A stretch of DNA of 64,000 bases, taken from Amycolatopsis granulosa (lineage in GTDB: Bacteria > Actinomycetota > Actinomycetes > Mycobacteriales > Pseudonocardiaceae). How positions within the stretch are numbered: position 1 is the first letter of the stretch; the number at the start of each line of letters is the position of its first letter. The position numbers and the translations under genes are program-made. The stretch is from the NCBI RefSeq assembly GCF_011758745.1, contig NZ_JAANOV010000001.1:1-64000 (forward strand), in the 5' to 3' direction. Below, piece after piece: positions 44,916 through 53,524 of the stretch. The notes under the pieces are model-generated. The model was given only the letters and a program-made list of their open reading frames with translations. It was not told the origin of the DNA and did no database searches.

Positions 44916-45869
44916 TCAGCCGCGGAGCTCGGTGAGCGCCTGGTAGCTGCGCAGTGCCGCGCCGAACGAGCCGGGCGGGCTGGGCTGGGTGCTGGGGGCG
45001 GTGTCCTGCTCCCAGATGCCGTGGTAGCGGCCGCGGCCGTGGACCCGGCGCAGGAACTGGCTGTAGGGCAGGTCGCCCGCGCCGAACTCGACGATGTCGT
45101 AGCCGTTGGGGTTGGCCGGGTTCTCGTCGCCGTCCTTGAGGTGCAGCAACGGGTAGCGGTGCGGGGCGCGGGTGATGTAGTCGGCCGGGTCGAAGCCGGG
45201 GAAGCGGTACCGGCCGACGTAGGCCCAGTACACGTCCATCTCCAGGTAGACCAGGTCCGGGTCGGTGTGGTCGAAGAACACGTCGTAGAGGCGCACGTCC
45301 GGGCGGTCGGTGGCGAAGGCGAACTCGCCGGCGTGGTTGTGCTGGTAGAACTTCAGGCCACGAGCGGCGGCGGCGGCGCCGATCCGGTTGAACTCCTCGG
45401 CCGCCGCCCGGTAACCGTCCACAGTGTTCACATTGCTGGGGGCGTTGGCGGTGCCGATGTGCTCGAGCCCGAGGATCTCGGCGTTGTCCAGTTCGCCCTG
45501 GAGGTTGGTGCGGAAGTTGCCGAGCCCGACGTGGCTGCCGACCGCCTTGAGGCCGAAGTCCTTCAGCAGCTGGGCGATCTCGGGCACCGTGATCTGCCTG
45601 CCGAGGATCGAGGTGCTCTGGGTGTAGCCGGCGAACTCGATCTCCCGGTAGCCGATGCGGGACAGCTCCTCGAACACGGCGCGGAAACCGAGCTGGGAGA
45701 CCTTGTCGCGGACGCTGTAGAGCTGGATGCCGATCTGGTTCTGCGGGACGAGACGACCCTGGCCGGCGGCGGCGGGCAGCGACCCGGCGAGCGCCACGGC
45801 GCTGACCGCGACGGTCGCCCCGGCCGCGGTGCGCAGGAAACCGCGGCGGTTGAACGACGAGTGGGACAC
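44916..45869 (-). CDS. Tat-exported sugar phosphate isomerase/epimerase-like TIM barrel
   Basis: A 317-residue xylose-isomerase-like TIM-barrel protein with a twin-arginine signal (NRRGFLRTAAGA; R8, R9) and an AxA cleavage region near 35. Barrel motifs include NQIGIQLYSVRDK, KAVGSHVGLGNF, GLKFYQHNHAGEF (metal-ligand His/Glu region) and LVYLEMDVYWAYVGRYRF, HLKDGDE. Folded export with a metal already bound fits Tat use. GTG 45869 has AGGAG 6 bases upstream and makes the Tat n-region compact. First gene of a unit with the GSDH-type protein; the pair recurs in actinobacteria and suggests extracytoplasmic sugar handling. Confidence 0.87.
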   Translation of the reverse strand: MSHSSFNRRGFLRTAAGATVAVSAVALAGSLPAAAGQGRLVPQNQIGIQLYSVRDKVSQLGFRAVFEELSRIGYREIEFAGYTQSTSILGRQITVPEIAQLLKDFGLKAVGSHVGLGNFRTNLQGELDNAEILGLEHIGTANAPSNVNTVDGYRAAAEEFNRIGAAAAARGLKFYQHNHAGEFAFATDRPDVRLYDVFFDHTDPDLVYLEMDVYWAYVGRYRFPGFDPADYITRAPHRYPLLHLKDGDENPANPNGYDIVEFGAGDLPYSQFLRRVHGRGRYHGIWEQDTAPSTQPSPPGSFGAALRSYQALTELRG

Positions 45870-45922
45870 GGGTTTCTCCTTCGAGCGAGTGGGAACCGAC
45901 CCCCTTGCCACGTGCGCCGGTC

Positions 45923-45952
45923 AACGTAGGCAGCTTCCGTCGAAAGTGTCCA
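45923..45952 (-). promoter_or_regulatory. Promoter of the isomerase/GSDH unit with overlapping dyad
   Basis: Minus strand TGGACA (45952-45947), 18-base spacer, TACGTT (45928-45923). A small dyad cgaaa-N10-tttcg (45941-45960) overlaps the -35 and could be an operator. Confidence 0.5.
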
Positions 45953-46099
45953 GAGTTTCGCATTTCGCGGAACAAAGTTCGTGCGCCGCTGCTCACCAGC
46001 GCGGTGGGCGCGCTCCTGTCCGGTGCGCCACGCGCCGGCCGGGATCACCCGGACGGCCGGCGGATGTGGTTCCGGCACGGTCTGCCGGGGAGCACATGG

Positions 46100-47251
46100 T
46101 CAGCGGGCCGGCCTGAGCGTCCGGAAGAACTCCCGGATGTCGGTGACCAGGAGGTCCGGGGCCTGCAACGAGGCGAAGTGCCCGCCCCGGGGATGGTTCG
46201 TCCACCGCGTGACCGTGTTGGACAGTTCCGCGAGACCGCGGATCGCCCGGTCGCCCGGGAAGTTCGCCACGGCGGTCGGCACGGGTGAGCGCGCGGGGCG
46301 GCGGCCCCACGCCTCCGGGACCGCCTCGTAGTAGAGCCGGGCGGCCGAGCCCGCGGTGCCGGTCAGCCAGAAGATCGTCACGTCGGTGAGGATGGCGTCC
46401 CGCTCGACCGGGGTCTGCTCGCTGTGGCCGGGGTCCCAGTCGGCGAACCACTCCAGGTTCCAGGCGAGTTGCCCGGCCGGGGAGTCGTTCAGCGCGTAGG
46501 CGAGCGTCTGCGGCCGCGTCGACATCTGGGTGGCGTAGCCGGAGTGGCCGTACCACCACCGCTGGTTGTCGCGGGCCCGTTCCCGCTCCGCCGCGTTCAG
46601 GGCGTCCAGCTCCGCGGGATCGATCGGGGTCGCGGCGTTCGCCAGCGCGTTGACGTGCACGCCGAGCACGTCCTCGGGCGCGATCCGGGCGAGTTCCGGG
46701 GACACGATGCTGCCGAAGTCGCCGCCCTGGGCGCCGTAGCGCCGGTAGCCCAGCCGTCGCATCAGCTCCGCCCAGGCGCTGGCGGTGCGGCGCACGCCCC
46801 AGCCGGGCTCGCGGGTCGGGCCGGAGAACGCGAACCCCGGCACCGACGGCGCCACCACGTGGAAGGCGTCCGCCGGGTCCCCGCCGTGCGCGCGCGGATC
46901 GGTCAGCGGGCCCAGGATGTCCAGCAGGTCGTACACGGTGCTGGGCCAGCCGTGCGTGATGATCAGCGGCGTCGCGTCCGGCTCGGGGGAGCGCGCGTGC
47001 AGGAAGTGCACCGTCTGGCCGTCGATCGTCGTGGTGAACTGCGGGATCCGGTTCAGCCGGGCCTCGTGGCAGCGCCAGTCGTACCCGGTCCGCCAGTAGC
47101 CGGCGAGGTCCCTCAGGTAGTCCTTGGGCACGCCGTAGGCCCAGCCTGCGCCGGGCAGCTCGTCGGGCCAGCGGGTGCGCGCCAGCCGCGCGTTGAGCTC
47201 GTCGAGGTCGGCCTGCGGCACGGCGACGCGGAACGGTCGTGGTGTGGTCAT
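46100..47251 (-). CDS. Epoxide hydrolase (EHN-domain alpha/beta hydrolase)
   Basis: A 383-residue soluble epoxide hydrolase. The N-terminal EHN domain (about 4-110) begins PFRVAVPQADLDELNARLARTRWPDE, as in microsomal-type epoxide hydrolases. The hydrolase core has HGWPST (oxyanion hole, 100-105), nucleophile Asp178 in AQGGDFGS and catalytic His in HPRGGHFASLQAPDLL. It opens epoxides to diols without cofactor. Monocistronic as far as visible. No signal peptide. Upstream bases hold the promoter area of the divergent ROK operon. Confidence 0.92.
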   Translation of the reverse strand: MTTPRPFRVAVPQADLDELNARLARTRWPDELPGAGWAYGVPKDYLRDLAGYWRTGYDWRCHEARLNRIPQFTTTIDGQTVHFLHARSPEPDATPLIITHGWPSTVYDLLDILGPLTDPRAHGGDPADAFHVVAPSVPGFAFSGPTREPGWGVRRTASAWAELMRRLGYRRYGAQGGDFGSIVSPELARIAPEDVLGVHVNALANAATPIDPAELDALNAAERERARDNQRWWYGHSGYATQMSTRPQTLAYALNDSPAGQLAWNLEWFADWDPGHSEQTPVERDAILTDVTIFWLTGTAGSAARLYYEAVPEAWGRRPARSPVPTAVANFPGDRAIRGLAELSNTVTRWTNHPRGGHFASLQAPDLLVTDIREFFRTLRPAR

Positions 47252-47335
47252 GCCCGCAGGGTGGCACGAACTGCGGACGGATTCGGGCCTGAAGCTCGTC
47301 CGGCGTCGAGCACACTTTCGGCAATCTGGTTCATA

Positions 47336-47356
47336 AGTAACGATCTGACTGTTACT
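47336..47356. promoter_or_regulatory. Candidate operator 1 upstream of the ROK/ABC/ebo operon
   Basis: AGTAAC-N9-GTTACT, a perfect 6-bp-arm dyad in an unusually AT-rich patch between the epoxide hydrolase and the ROK gene. Confidence 0.45.
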
Positions 47357-47380
47357 CCTTTTGCCGGATTGTGGCAGAAG

Positions 47381-47399
47381 TACTCAGCCGGTCAGAGTA
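47381..47399. promoter_or_regulatory. Candidate operator 2 upstream of the ROK/ABC/ebo operon
   Basis: TACTC-N9-GAGTA, with the same 9-base spacing as operator 1 and centred 44 bp away, about four helical turns. Confidence 0.4.
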
Positions 47400-47457
47400 G
47401 GCCGGTAGTCACGAGCACTGAGATCCGGTCAGTTTCCCGACGAAGTGGAGCTCCGCG

Positions 47458-48690
47458 GTGCCCCCTCTCCTCGACCGGCCGCCCGACCGCGCCGGTGTCC
47501 GCCGGGCGAACCTCGCCCTGCTCGTCCGGCTCCTGCGCCGCCACGGTGCGCAGTCCCGGGCGCAGCTGTCGACCCGGAGCGGGCTGAGCAAGGCGACGGT
47601 CTCCAACCTCGTCGCCGAACTGGAGGCCCGCGCACTGGTCCAGTCCGGCGGGCGCCACGAGGGCGGGCAGGGCCGGCCCGGTCAGCTGGTGGAGCTGCGC
47701 CCGCGCGGCACCTGGGGCCTCGGCCTGGAACTGGACGCCGGCCACGTCGGCAGCACCCTCCTAGACCTCTCCGGCACCGCCACCACCCGGCGCCGCACCG
47801 CCGCCGACGTGCGTGCCCTCGGCCCCGAGCGCACCCTCGACGAACTCGCCGCCCTCGTCACCGCCGCGATGTCCGAAGTGGACGGCGGGAGCGGTGCGGG
47901 CACGGTGGCCGGGATCGCCGTCGCGGTGCCCGGCCTCGTCGGTGCCGGCACGGTCCGCGTGGCGCCCGGGCTCGGCTGGCGCGACGTCGCCCTCGCCGAC
48001 GGCCTCGCCGCCCGCACCGGCCTGCCGCCGGAGCGCATCGTCGTTGGCAACGACGCCGGCCTCGCCGCCGTCGCCGAAACCGACCGGGGTAGCGCCCGCG
48101 GCTGCCCCGACGTCGTGTTCCTGCTCGGCGGCCCCGGCGTCGGCGCCGGCCTGATCGCCGGCGGCAACCTGATCCGGGCCGGCGAGGCCGGGCACCTGCC
48201 GCTCGGACCGGCCGGACGGCCGTGCGCCTGCGGTCGTCGCGGCTGCTGGCAGACCGCCGTCGGCGTCGGTGCGCTGCTGCGTGCCTTCGCCGCGCCCGGC
48301 GACCTGGTGCGTGACCCCGCCCTGGACCTGGCGCAGCGCACCTCCATCGTGCGCCGGCGCGCCCAGCAGGGCGACCGCGGCGTCCTGGACGCGCTCGCCG
48401 GGCTGGGCACCGCGCTCGGCCTGGGTATCGCGGTGCTGGCCGATCTGCTCGACCCGCGGATGGTCGTGCTCGGCGGTTACTTCGCGCCGCTGAGCGATTG
48501 GCTCGCCGAGCCGATCCGCGCCGAACTCACCGCCCGCTCGGTGACCGCCGAGGCGGGCGGGCTCCGGATCGTGCCGTCCCGGCTCGGGTTCACCGCGGTC
48601 GGCACCGGCGCGGCGCAGGCCGCGATCCGGCCCCTGCTGGACGACCCGGCGCAGGCCCCGGCCGGCGCCCCGGTGAGCGTGGAGGCGTGA
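47458..48690 (+). CDS. ROK-family transcriptional regulator
   Basis: A 410-residue NagC/XylR-type regulator. A winged helix-turn-helix (about 15-75: AQLSTRSGLSKATVSNLVAELEAR) precedes the ROK sugar-binding domain with GIAVAVPGLVGAG, VGNDAGLAAVAE, EAGHLPLG and the zinc motif CACGRRGC. The residue after the zinc motif is WQ rather than the usual xE. It probably represses its own operon until a sugar or cyclitol binds. GTG 47458 has GGAG 6 bases upstream. Its stop overlaps the next start by one base (TGATG), making it the first gene of the 12-gene run. Confidence 0.9.
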   Translation: MPPLLDRPPDRAGVRRANLALLVRLLRRHGAQSRAQLSTRSGLSKATVSNLVAELEARALVQSGGRHEGGQGRPGQLVELRPRGTWGLGLELDAGHVGSTLLDLSGTATTRRRTAADVRALGPERTLDELAALVTAAMSEVDGGSGAGTVAGIAVAVPGLVGAGTVRVAPGLGWRDVALADGLAARTGLPPERIVVGNDAGLAAVAETDRGSARGCPDVVFLLGGPGVGAGLIAGGNLIRAGEAGHLPLGPAGRPCACGRRGCWQTAVGVGALLRAFAAPGDLVRDPALDLAQRTSIVRRRAQQGDRGVLDALAGLGTALGLGIAVLADLLDPRMVVLGGYFAPLSDWLAEPIRAELTARSVTAEAGGLRIVPSRLGFTAVGTGAAQAAIRPLLDDPAQAPAGAPVSVEA

Positions 48691-50198
48691 TGACCGAAGA
48701 CCTGCTGACCATGCGCGGCATCGTCAAGACGTTCCCGGGTGTCCGGGCGCTGGACGGGGTCGAGCTGTCGGTGCGGGCGGGGGAGGTGCACTGCCTGCTC
48801 GGCCAGAACGGTGCCGGCAAGTCCACGCTCATCAAGGTGCTCGCCGGGGCGCATCAGCCGGACGCGGGCGAGATCCGCTGGCGCCGCGAGCCCGTCACGC
48901 TGTCCTCGCCGGTCACCGCGCTGCGCTGCGGCATCGCGACCATGTACCAGGAGCTCGACCTCATTCCCGCGCTGTCCGTGGCGGACAACATCTTCCTCGG
49001 CCACGAGCCCGCCCAGGCCGGTTTCACCCGTGACCGGCACGCGCGTGCCGCGGCGAGCGAGCTGCTGGCCCGGCTGGGACACCCGGAGATCCACCCCGAC
49101 CGCGAGGTCGCCGACCTGTCCGCGGCCGGGCAGCAACTGGTGTCGATGGCCCGCGCGCTGGCCCACGACGCCCGGCTGATCGTGATGGACGAGCCGACCG
49201 CGGCGCTCGCCGCCGACGAGGTGGACAACCTGTTCCGCATCGTCGCCGAGCTCACCGCCACCGGGGTCGCCGTCGTCTACATCTCGCACCGGCTGGAGGA
49301 AATCCGCCGGATCGGCCACCGGGTCACCGTCCTCAAGGACGGCGCGACCGTCGCCGCCGGGCTCGAGGTCGCCGGCGTGACCACCGGCCACCTGGTGTCG
49401 CTGATGTCCGGCCGCCGCGTGGAAACCGTCTACCCGGAACGACTCGTATCCACGGTGGACAGTTCCGCGGAGCTGCTGCGGGTGGCGAACCTGACCCGGC
49501 ACGGCGAGTTCGAAGACGTCGGCTTCACCCTCCGGCGCGGCGAGATCCTCGGCGTGGCCGGGCTTGTCGGCGCCGGTCGCAGCGAGCTGCTGGAGACCGT
49601 CTTCGGTGCCCGCAAACCCGACGCGGGCACCGTGCACGTGGACGGCAAACGCCTCAAGCCGGGTGACGTGCCCGCGGCCGTGGCCGCCGGGATCGGCCTG
49701 GCGCCGGAGGAACGCAAGAGCCAGGCGCTGCTGCTGGAGATGTCGGTGGCGCACAACGTGACGCTGGCCAGTCTGCCCGCCTACAGCCGGTTCGGCTTCA
49801 CCGACCGCGCCCGTGAGCTCGGCGACTCGGCTGAGCGGCTGCGGCAGCTGGACCTGCGCCCGGCCGACCCGCGCCGTCCGGTGGGCACGCTCTCCGGCGG
49901 CAACCAGCAGAAGGCGGTGGTGGCGCGCTGGCTCGTGCGGGGCTGCTCGATCCTGCTGCTGGACGAGCCGACCCGCGGCGTCGACGTGGGCGCGCGGGCC
50001 GAGCTGTACCGGCTGATCCGCGAGCTCGCCGCGTCCGGGGTCGGGATCGTGCTGGTCTCCAGCGAGATGCCCGAGGTGCTCGGGCTCGCCGACCGCGTGC
50101 TCGTGCTGCGGGAGGGCCGGGTGGTCCGCGAGGCGCCCGCCGACGAGCTGACCGAAGCAGACGTGCTGAATCTGGTGATGGAGGGAAGTGCGGCATGA
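48690..50198 (+). CDS. Sugar ABC importer, duplicated ATP-binding protein (RbsA type)
   Basis: A 502-residue ATPase with two ABC domains. Domain 1 has Walker A GQNGAGKST, a degenerate signature LSAAGQQLVSMARAL and Walker B LIVMDEPTAAL. Domain 2 has the usual weak Walker A GLVGAGRSE, signature LSGGNQQKAVVARWL and LLLDEPTRGVDVGA. This asymmetry is typical of CUT2 importers for ribose, xylose, galactose and inositol. ATG 48690 overlaps the ROK stop; the end overlaps the permease by 4 bases. Confidence 0.95.
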   Translation: MTEDLLTMRGIVKTFPGVRALDGVELSVRAGEVHCLLGQNGAGKSTLIKVLAGAHQPDAGEIRWRREPVTLSSPVTALRCGIATMYQELDLIPALSVADNIFLGHEPAQAGFTRDRHARAAASELLARLGHPEIHPDREVADLSAAGQQLVSMARALAHDARLIVMDEPTAALAADEVDNLFRIVAELTATGVAVVYISHRLEEIRRIGHRVTVLKDGATVAAGLEVAGVTTGHLVSLMSGRRVETVYPERLVSTVDSSAELLRVANLTRHGEFEDVGFTLRRGEILGVAGLVGAGRSELLETVFGARKPDAGTVHVDGKRLKPGDVPAAVAAGIGLAPEERKSQALLLEMSVAHNVTLASLPAYSRFGFTDRARELGDSAERLRQLDLRPADPRRPVGTLSGGNQQKAVVARWLVRGCSILLLDEPTRGVDVGARAELYRLIRELAASGVGIVLVSSEMPEVLGLADRVLVLREGRVVREAPADELTEADVLNLVMEGSAA

Positions 50199-51226
50199 CG
50201 AAGGACTCCTCGTCGGTGTTGCCCGAGGCCACGCAGGCCCCGCCACCCCGGGCGGCGCCGGCGGCCAGGCCCGTGCGCGGGCGGTTTCCGCTGGACGCCC
50301 GGCTGGCCGGCCTGTTCGGCGTGTTCGTCCTGCTGTGCGTGGTCGGCTGGCTGACCCGGCCGGACGCGTTCTTCACCGAGGGCAACCTGTCCACCGTGCT
50401 GCGGCTGGCCGCCGCGATCGGCGTGGTGAGCGTCGGCATGACGTTCGTGATCATCAGCGGCGGGATCGACCTGTCCGTCGGGTCGATCGTCGCGCTGTCC
50501 GGCGTGTGGGCCACGACGCTGGCGACGCAGTCGTTCGGCCCGGTGGTGATGGTGATCTGCGCGCTGGCGGTCGGGCTGGGCTGCGGCCTGGTCAACGGGG
50601 TGCTCGTCGCCTACGGCCGCGTGGTGCCGTTCATCGCCACACTCGCGATGTACGCCTCCGCCCGCGGCCTCGCCGAGCGGATCAGCGGCCGCAACACGCA
50701 GGTGGTGCGCCAGAGCGGTTTCCTCGCGTTCTTCCGCGGTGACCTGCTCGGCATCCCGGTGCTGATCTGGATGTTCGCCGCGGTGTTCGTGGTGGGCTGG
50801 GTCCTGCTCAACCGCACCACGTTCGGGCGACGCACGTTCGCCGTCGGCGGCAACACCGAGGCGGCGCGGCTGGCCGGCATCAACGTCAAGCGGCACACCG
50901 CGCTCGTCTACGGCGTGGCCGGGCTGTGCTGCGGCATCGCGGCGCTGATGGTCGTCGCGCGCACCACATCGGGTGCCTCCACCAACGGGCTGTACTACGA
51001 ACTGGACGCGATCGCGGCGGTGGTCATCGGCGGCACCCTGCTCTCCGGCGGGCGCGGCACCCTGATCGGCACGCTCATCGGTGTCCTGATCTTCACCGTG
51101 CTCGGCAACATCTTCACGCTCAACAACCTCGACACCGACATCCAGAACATCGCCAAGGGCGCCATCATCGTCCTCGCCGTGCTCCTGCAGTTCCGCACCA
51201 GGCGGCGCGCCCGGCGATCCACTTAG
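50195..51226 (+). CDS. Sugar ABC importer permease (RbsC type)
   Basis: A 343-residue membrane permease with about nine to ten helices. Characteristic CUT2 motifs are GMTFVIISGGIDLSVGSIVALSG (written here in part), GLVNGVLVAYGRVVPFIATLAM, and the coupling segment FGRRTFAVGGNTEAARLAGINV. A long disordered N-terminus (1-35) precedes helix 1. It forms the channel with the ATPase, which it overlaps by 4 bases. The binding protein follows after 56 bases, the only real gap in the operon. Confidence 0.94.
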   Translation: MTKDSSSVLPEATQAPPPRAAPAARPVRGRFPLDARLAGLFGVFVLLCVVGWLTRPDAFFTEGNLSTVLRLAAAIGVVSVGMTFVIISGGIDLSVGSIVALSGVWATTLATQSFGPVVMVICALAVGLGCGLVNGVLVAYGRVVPFIATLAMYASARGLAERISGRNTQVVRQSGFLAFFRGDLLGIPVLIWMFAAVFVVGWVLLNRTTFGRRTFAVGGNTEAARLAGINVKRHTALVYGVAGLCCGIAALMVVARTTSGASTNGLYYELDAIAAVVIGGTLLSGGRGTLIGTLIGVLIFTVLGNIFTLNNLDTDIQNIAKGAIIVLAVLLQFRTRRRARRST

Positions 51227-51282
51227 GACCAGGTTTCCCGACCACGTCCCGACCGCTTCCCCGACGACCCCCTGGAGCTCCC

Positions 51283-52338
51283 ATGCCCGGACCATCCTCC
51301 CTCGCCCGCCGCCGTTTCCTCACCGGTGGCGCGGCCGTCGGCGCCGGTGCCCTGCTGGCCGCCTGCACCTCCAACGAGTCCCCGCAGTCCGCGCCGCAGG
51401 CCGTCGCCGGCACCGCGGGCCAGAACGCCCAGCCCGGCAAGCACGTCACCATCGGCTTCTCCGCGCCGGCCGCCGACCACGGCTGGATGGCGGCGATGAC
51501 GAAGAACGCCCGCGCCCAGGCCGGCCGCTTCTCCGACGTCACCTTCACCGCCACCGAGGGCACCAACGACGTCAACCAGCAGATCGCCCAGGTCGAGACC
51601 CTGATCAACCAGAAGGTCGACGTCCTGGTGATCCTGCCCTTCGACGGCAAGGCCCTCACCCAGGCCGGTCAGCAGGCGATGGACGCCGGCATCCCGGTGG
51701 TCAACGTGGACCGGGTGTTCGACACGCCACTGGCCTACCGCACCTGGATCGGCGGCGACAACTACCGGATGGGCGTCAACGCCGGCAACTACATCGCCGC
51801 GGAGCTGAAGCGCAAGGGCGTGGGCAACCCGGTGATCGGCGAGGTCGCCGGCATCGACTCGCTGCCGCTGACCCAGGAACGCAGCCAGGGGTTCAAGGAC
51901 GCGCTGGCCAAGAACGGGTTCCGCGTCGGACCGCGCGTCTCGGCGCAGTTCACCCCGGAGAGCGGCGAGCAGATGACGGCGAACCTGCTGCAGTCGGCGA
52001 GCAGGCTGGACGCGTTGTGGAACCACGACGACGACCAGGGCATCGGCGTCCTCGCAGCGGTCGACAGCGCCCGCCGGTCGGAGTTCTTCCTGGTCGGCGG
52101 CGCCGGGTCGCGCAACATGATGGACCTGGTCAAGGCCGACAGCAGCGTCATCAAGGCCACCGTGCTCTACAGCCCGTCGATGGCGTCCTCGGCGATCGCC
52201 CTGGCCCGGCTGCTCGGCCAGGGCAAGGGCATCGGCGACCTCGCCGAGCACGAGATCCCCGCGACCGTCACGACCTACTCGGCCGTGGTGACCAAGGAGA
52301 ACGTCGATTCCTATGCCGATGTCGCCTTCGACTCCTGA
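51283..52338 (+). CDS. Sugar ABC importer substrate-binding lipoprotein
   Basis: A 351-residue type I periplasmic-binding protein with both a twin-arginine-like n-region (RRRFLTG, residues 9-15) and a lipobox LAAC (Cys28), so it is probably a Tat-exported lipoprotein. The binding fold shows VTIGFSAPAADHGWMAAMTKNA, VDVLVILPFDGKALTQAG, GIPVVNVDRVF and ALWNHDDDQGIGVLAAV, matching ribose/xylose/inositol binders. It decides what the operon imports; ligand not deducible. Its last 26 bases overlap the oxidoreductase gene. Confidence 0.92.
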   Translation: MPGPSSLARRRFLTGGAAVGAGALLAACTSNESPQSAPQAVAGTAGQNAQPGKHVTIGFSAPAADHGWMAAMTKNARAQAGRFSDVTFTATEGTNDVNQQIAQVETLINQKVDVLVILPFDGKALTQAGQQAMDAGIPVVNVDRVFDTPLAYRTWIGGDNYRMGVNAGNYIAAELKRKGVGNPVIGEVAGIDSLPLTQERSQGFKDALAKNGFRVGPRVSAQFTPESGEQMTANLLQSASRLDALWNHDDDQGIGVLAAVDSARRSEFFLVGGAGSRNMMDLVKADSSVIKATVLYSPSMASSAIALARLLGQGKGIGDLAEHEIPATVTTYSAVVTKENVDSYADVAFDS

Positions 52339-53524
52339 CCCGGCGGCCACCCCGGGCGCCGTGATCGGCGTCGGCATGGTGGGGCACGCCTTCATGGGCG
52401 CCGTGCACGCCCACGCGTGGCGCTCGGTGCACCGGTTCTTCGACGTGCCGCTGGTGCCGCGGCTGGCCGTGCTCGGCGGCCGCGACCCGGAACGCACGAA
52501 GGCCGCCGCCGCCCGGCAGGGCTGGCCGGACGTGGAGACCGACTGGGCGGCCCTGATCACCCGCGACGACGTGGGCATCGTCGACATCTGCACGCCCGGG
52601 GACTCGCACTGCGAGATCGCCATCGCCGCGCTCGCGGCCGGCAAGCACGTGCTGTGCGAGAAGCCGCTGGCCAATTCGGTGGCCGAGGCCGAGGAGATGG
52701 CGGCGGCCGCGGAACGGGCGGCGCTGCGCGGGCAGCGGGCCATGGTCGGCTTCAACTACCGGCGTGTGCCGGCCATCGCGCTGGCGCGCAAGCTGGTCGC
52801 CGAGGGCAGGCTGGGCACGATCCGCCAGGTCCGGGCCGCCTACCTGCAGGACTGGCTGGCCGACCCGGCCACACCGATGACGTGGCGGCTGCGCCGGGAC
52901 CGGGCCGGGTCCGGGGCGCTGGGGGACATCGCCGCGCACGCGGTGGACACCGCCCAGTTCATCCTGGGTGACCGCATCACCGGGGTGTCGGCGATGACCG
53001 AGACGTTCGTGCGGCAGCGGCCGGTGAGTGCGGCGCCGGGCAGCGCGCTGGGTGAGGTCGACGTCGACGACGTCACGGTGTTCCTCGCCCGGTTCACCGG
53101 CGGGGCGGTCGCCACCTTCGAGGCCACCCGGTTCGCGCTGGGCCGCAAGAACGCGCTGCGGGTGGAGGTCAACGGGTCGCGCGGCAGCCTGGCGTTCGAC
53201 TTCGAGTCGATGAACGAGCTGTCCTTCTACGACGGTGACGCCGATCCGGCCGAGGCCGGGTTCCGCCGCATCCTGGTGACCGAGCCGGCGCACCCGTACG
53301 TGGGTGCGTGGTGGCCGCCCGGGCACCTGCTCGGGTACGAGCACACCTTCACCCACGAGATCGCCGATTTCCTGACCGCGATCGGGGAGCGGCGCGACCC
53401 GGAGCCGTCGTTCGCCGACGGGCTGCAGGTGCAGCGGGTGCTGGAGGCGGTGCAGGACAGCGCCGGCAACGGAACGTCCTGGGTCGGCGTACCAAGGTCG
53501 ACCGAAAGGGTGATCGATGCCTGA
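52313..53524 (+). CDS. Gfo/Idh/MocA-family oxidoreductase
   Basis: A 403-residue NAD(P)-dependent dehydrogenase. The Rossmann part has IGVGMVGHAFMGAVHAHAW, GIVDICTPGDSHCEIAIAAL and the family hallmark GKHVLCEKPLANSVAEAE (catalytic Lys). The C-terminal domain has MVGFNYRRVPAIALARKL and a GSGALGDIAAHAVDTAQFILG stretch with Asp/His of the active site. Relatives oxidise inositol, sugars or sugar acids. ATG 52313 and 52319 are both possible; AAGGAG stands 12 bases before the first. It overlaps the genes on both sides (26 and 8 bases), tying the transporter to the cyclitol genes. Confidence 0.9.
   Translation: MPMSPSTPDPAATPGAVIGVGMVGHAFMGAVHAHAWRSVHRFFDVPLVPRLAVLGGRDPERTKAAAARQGWPDVETDWAALITRDDVGIVDICTPGDSHCEIAIAALAAGKHVLCEKPLANSVAEAEEMAAAAERAALRGQRAMVGFNYRRVPAIALARKLVAEGRLGTIRQVRAAYLQDWLADPATPMTWRLRRDRAGSGALGDIAAHAVDTAQFILGDRITGVSAMTETFVRQRPVSAAPGSALGEVDVDDVTVFLARFTGGAVATFEATRFALGRKNALRVEVNGSRGSLAFDFESMNELSFYDGDADPAEAGFRRILVTEPAHPYVGAWWPPGHLLGYEHTFTHEIADFLTAIGERRDPEPSFADGLQVQRVLEAVQDSAGNGTSWVGVPRSTERVIDA

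Noticed and set aside
41567-44935. 1122-codon plus-strand open frame opposite the GSDH-type gene
   Set aside because: Antisense shadow; the minus strand encodes a signal peptide and ordered domains.
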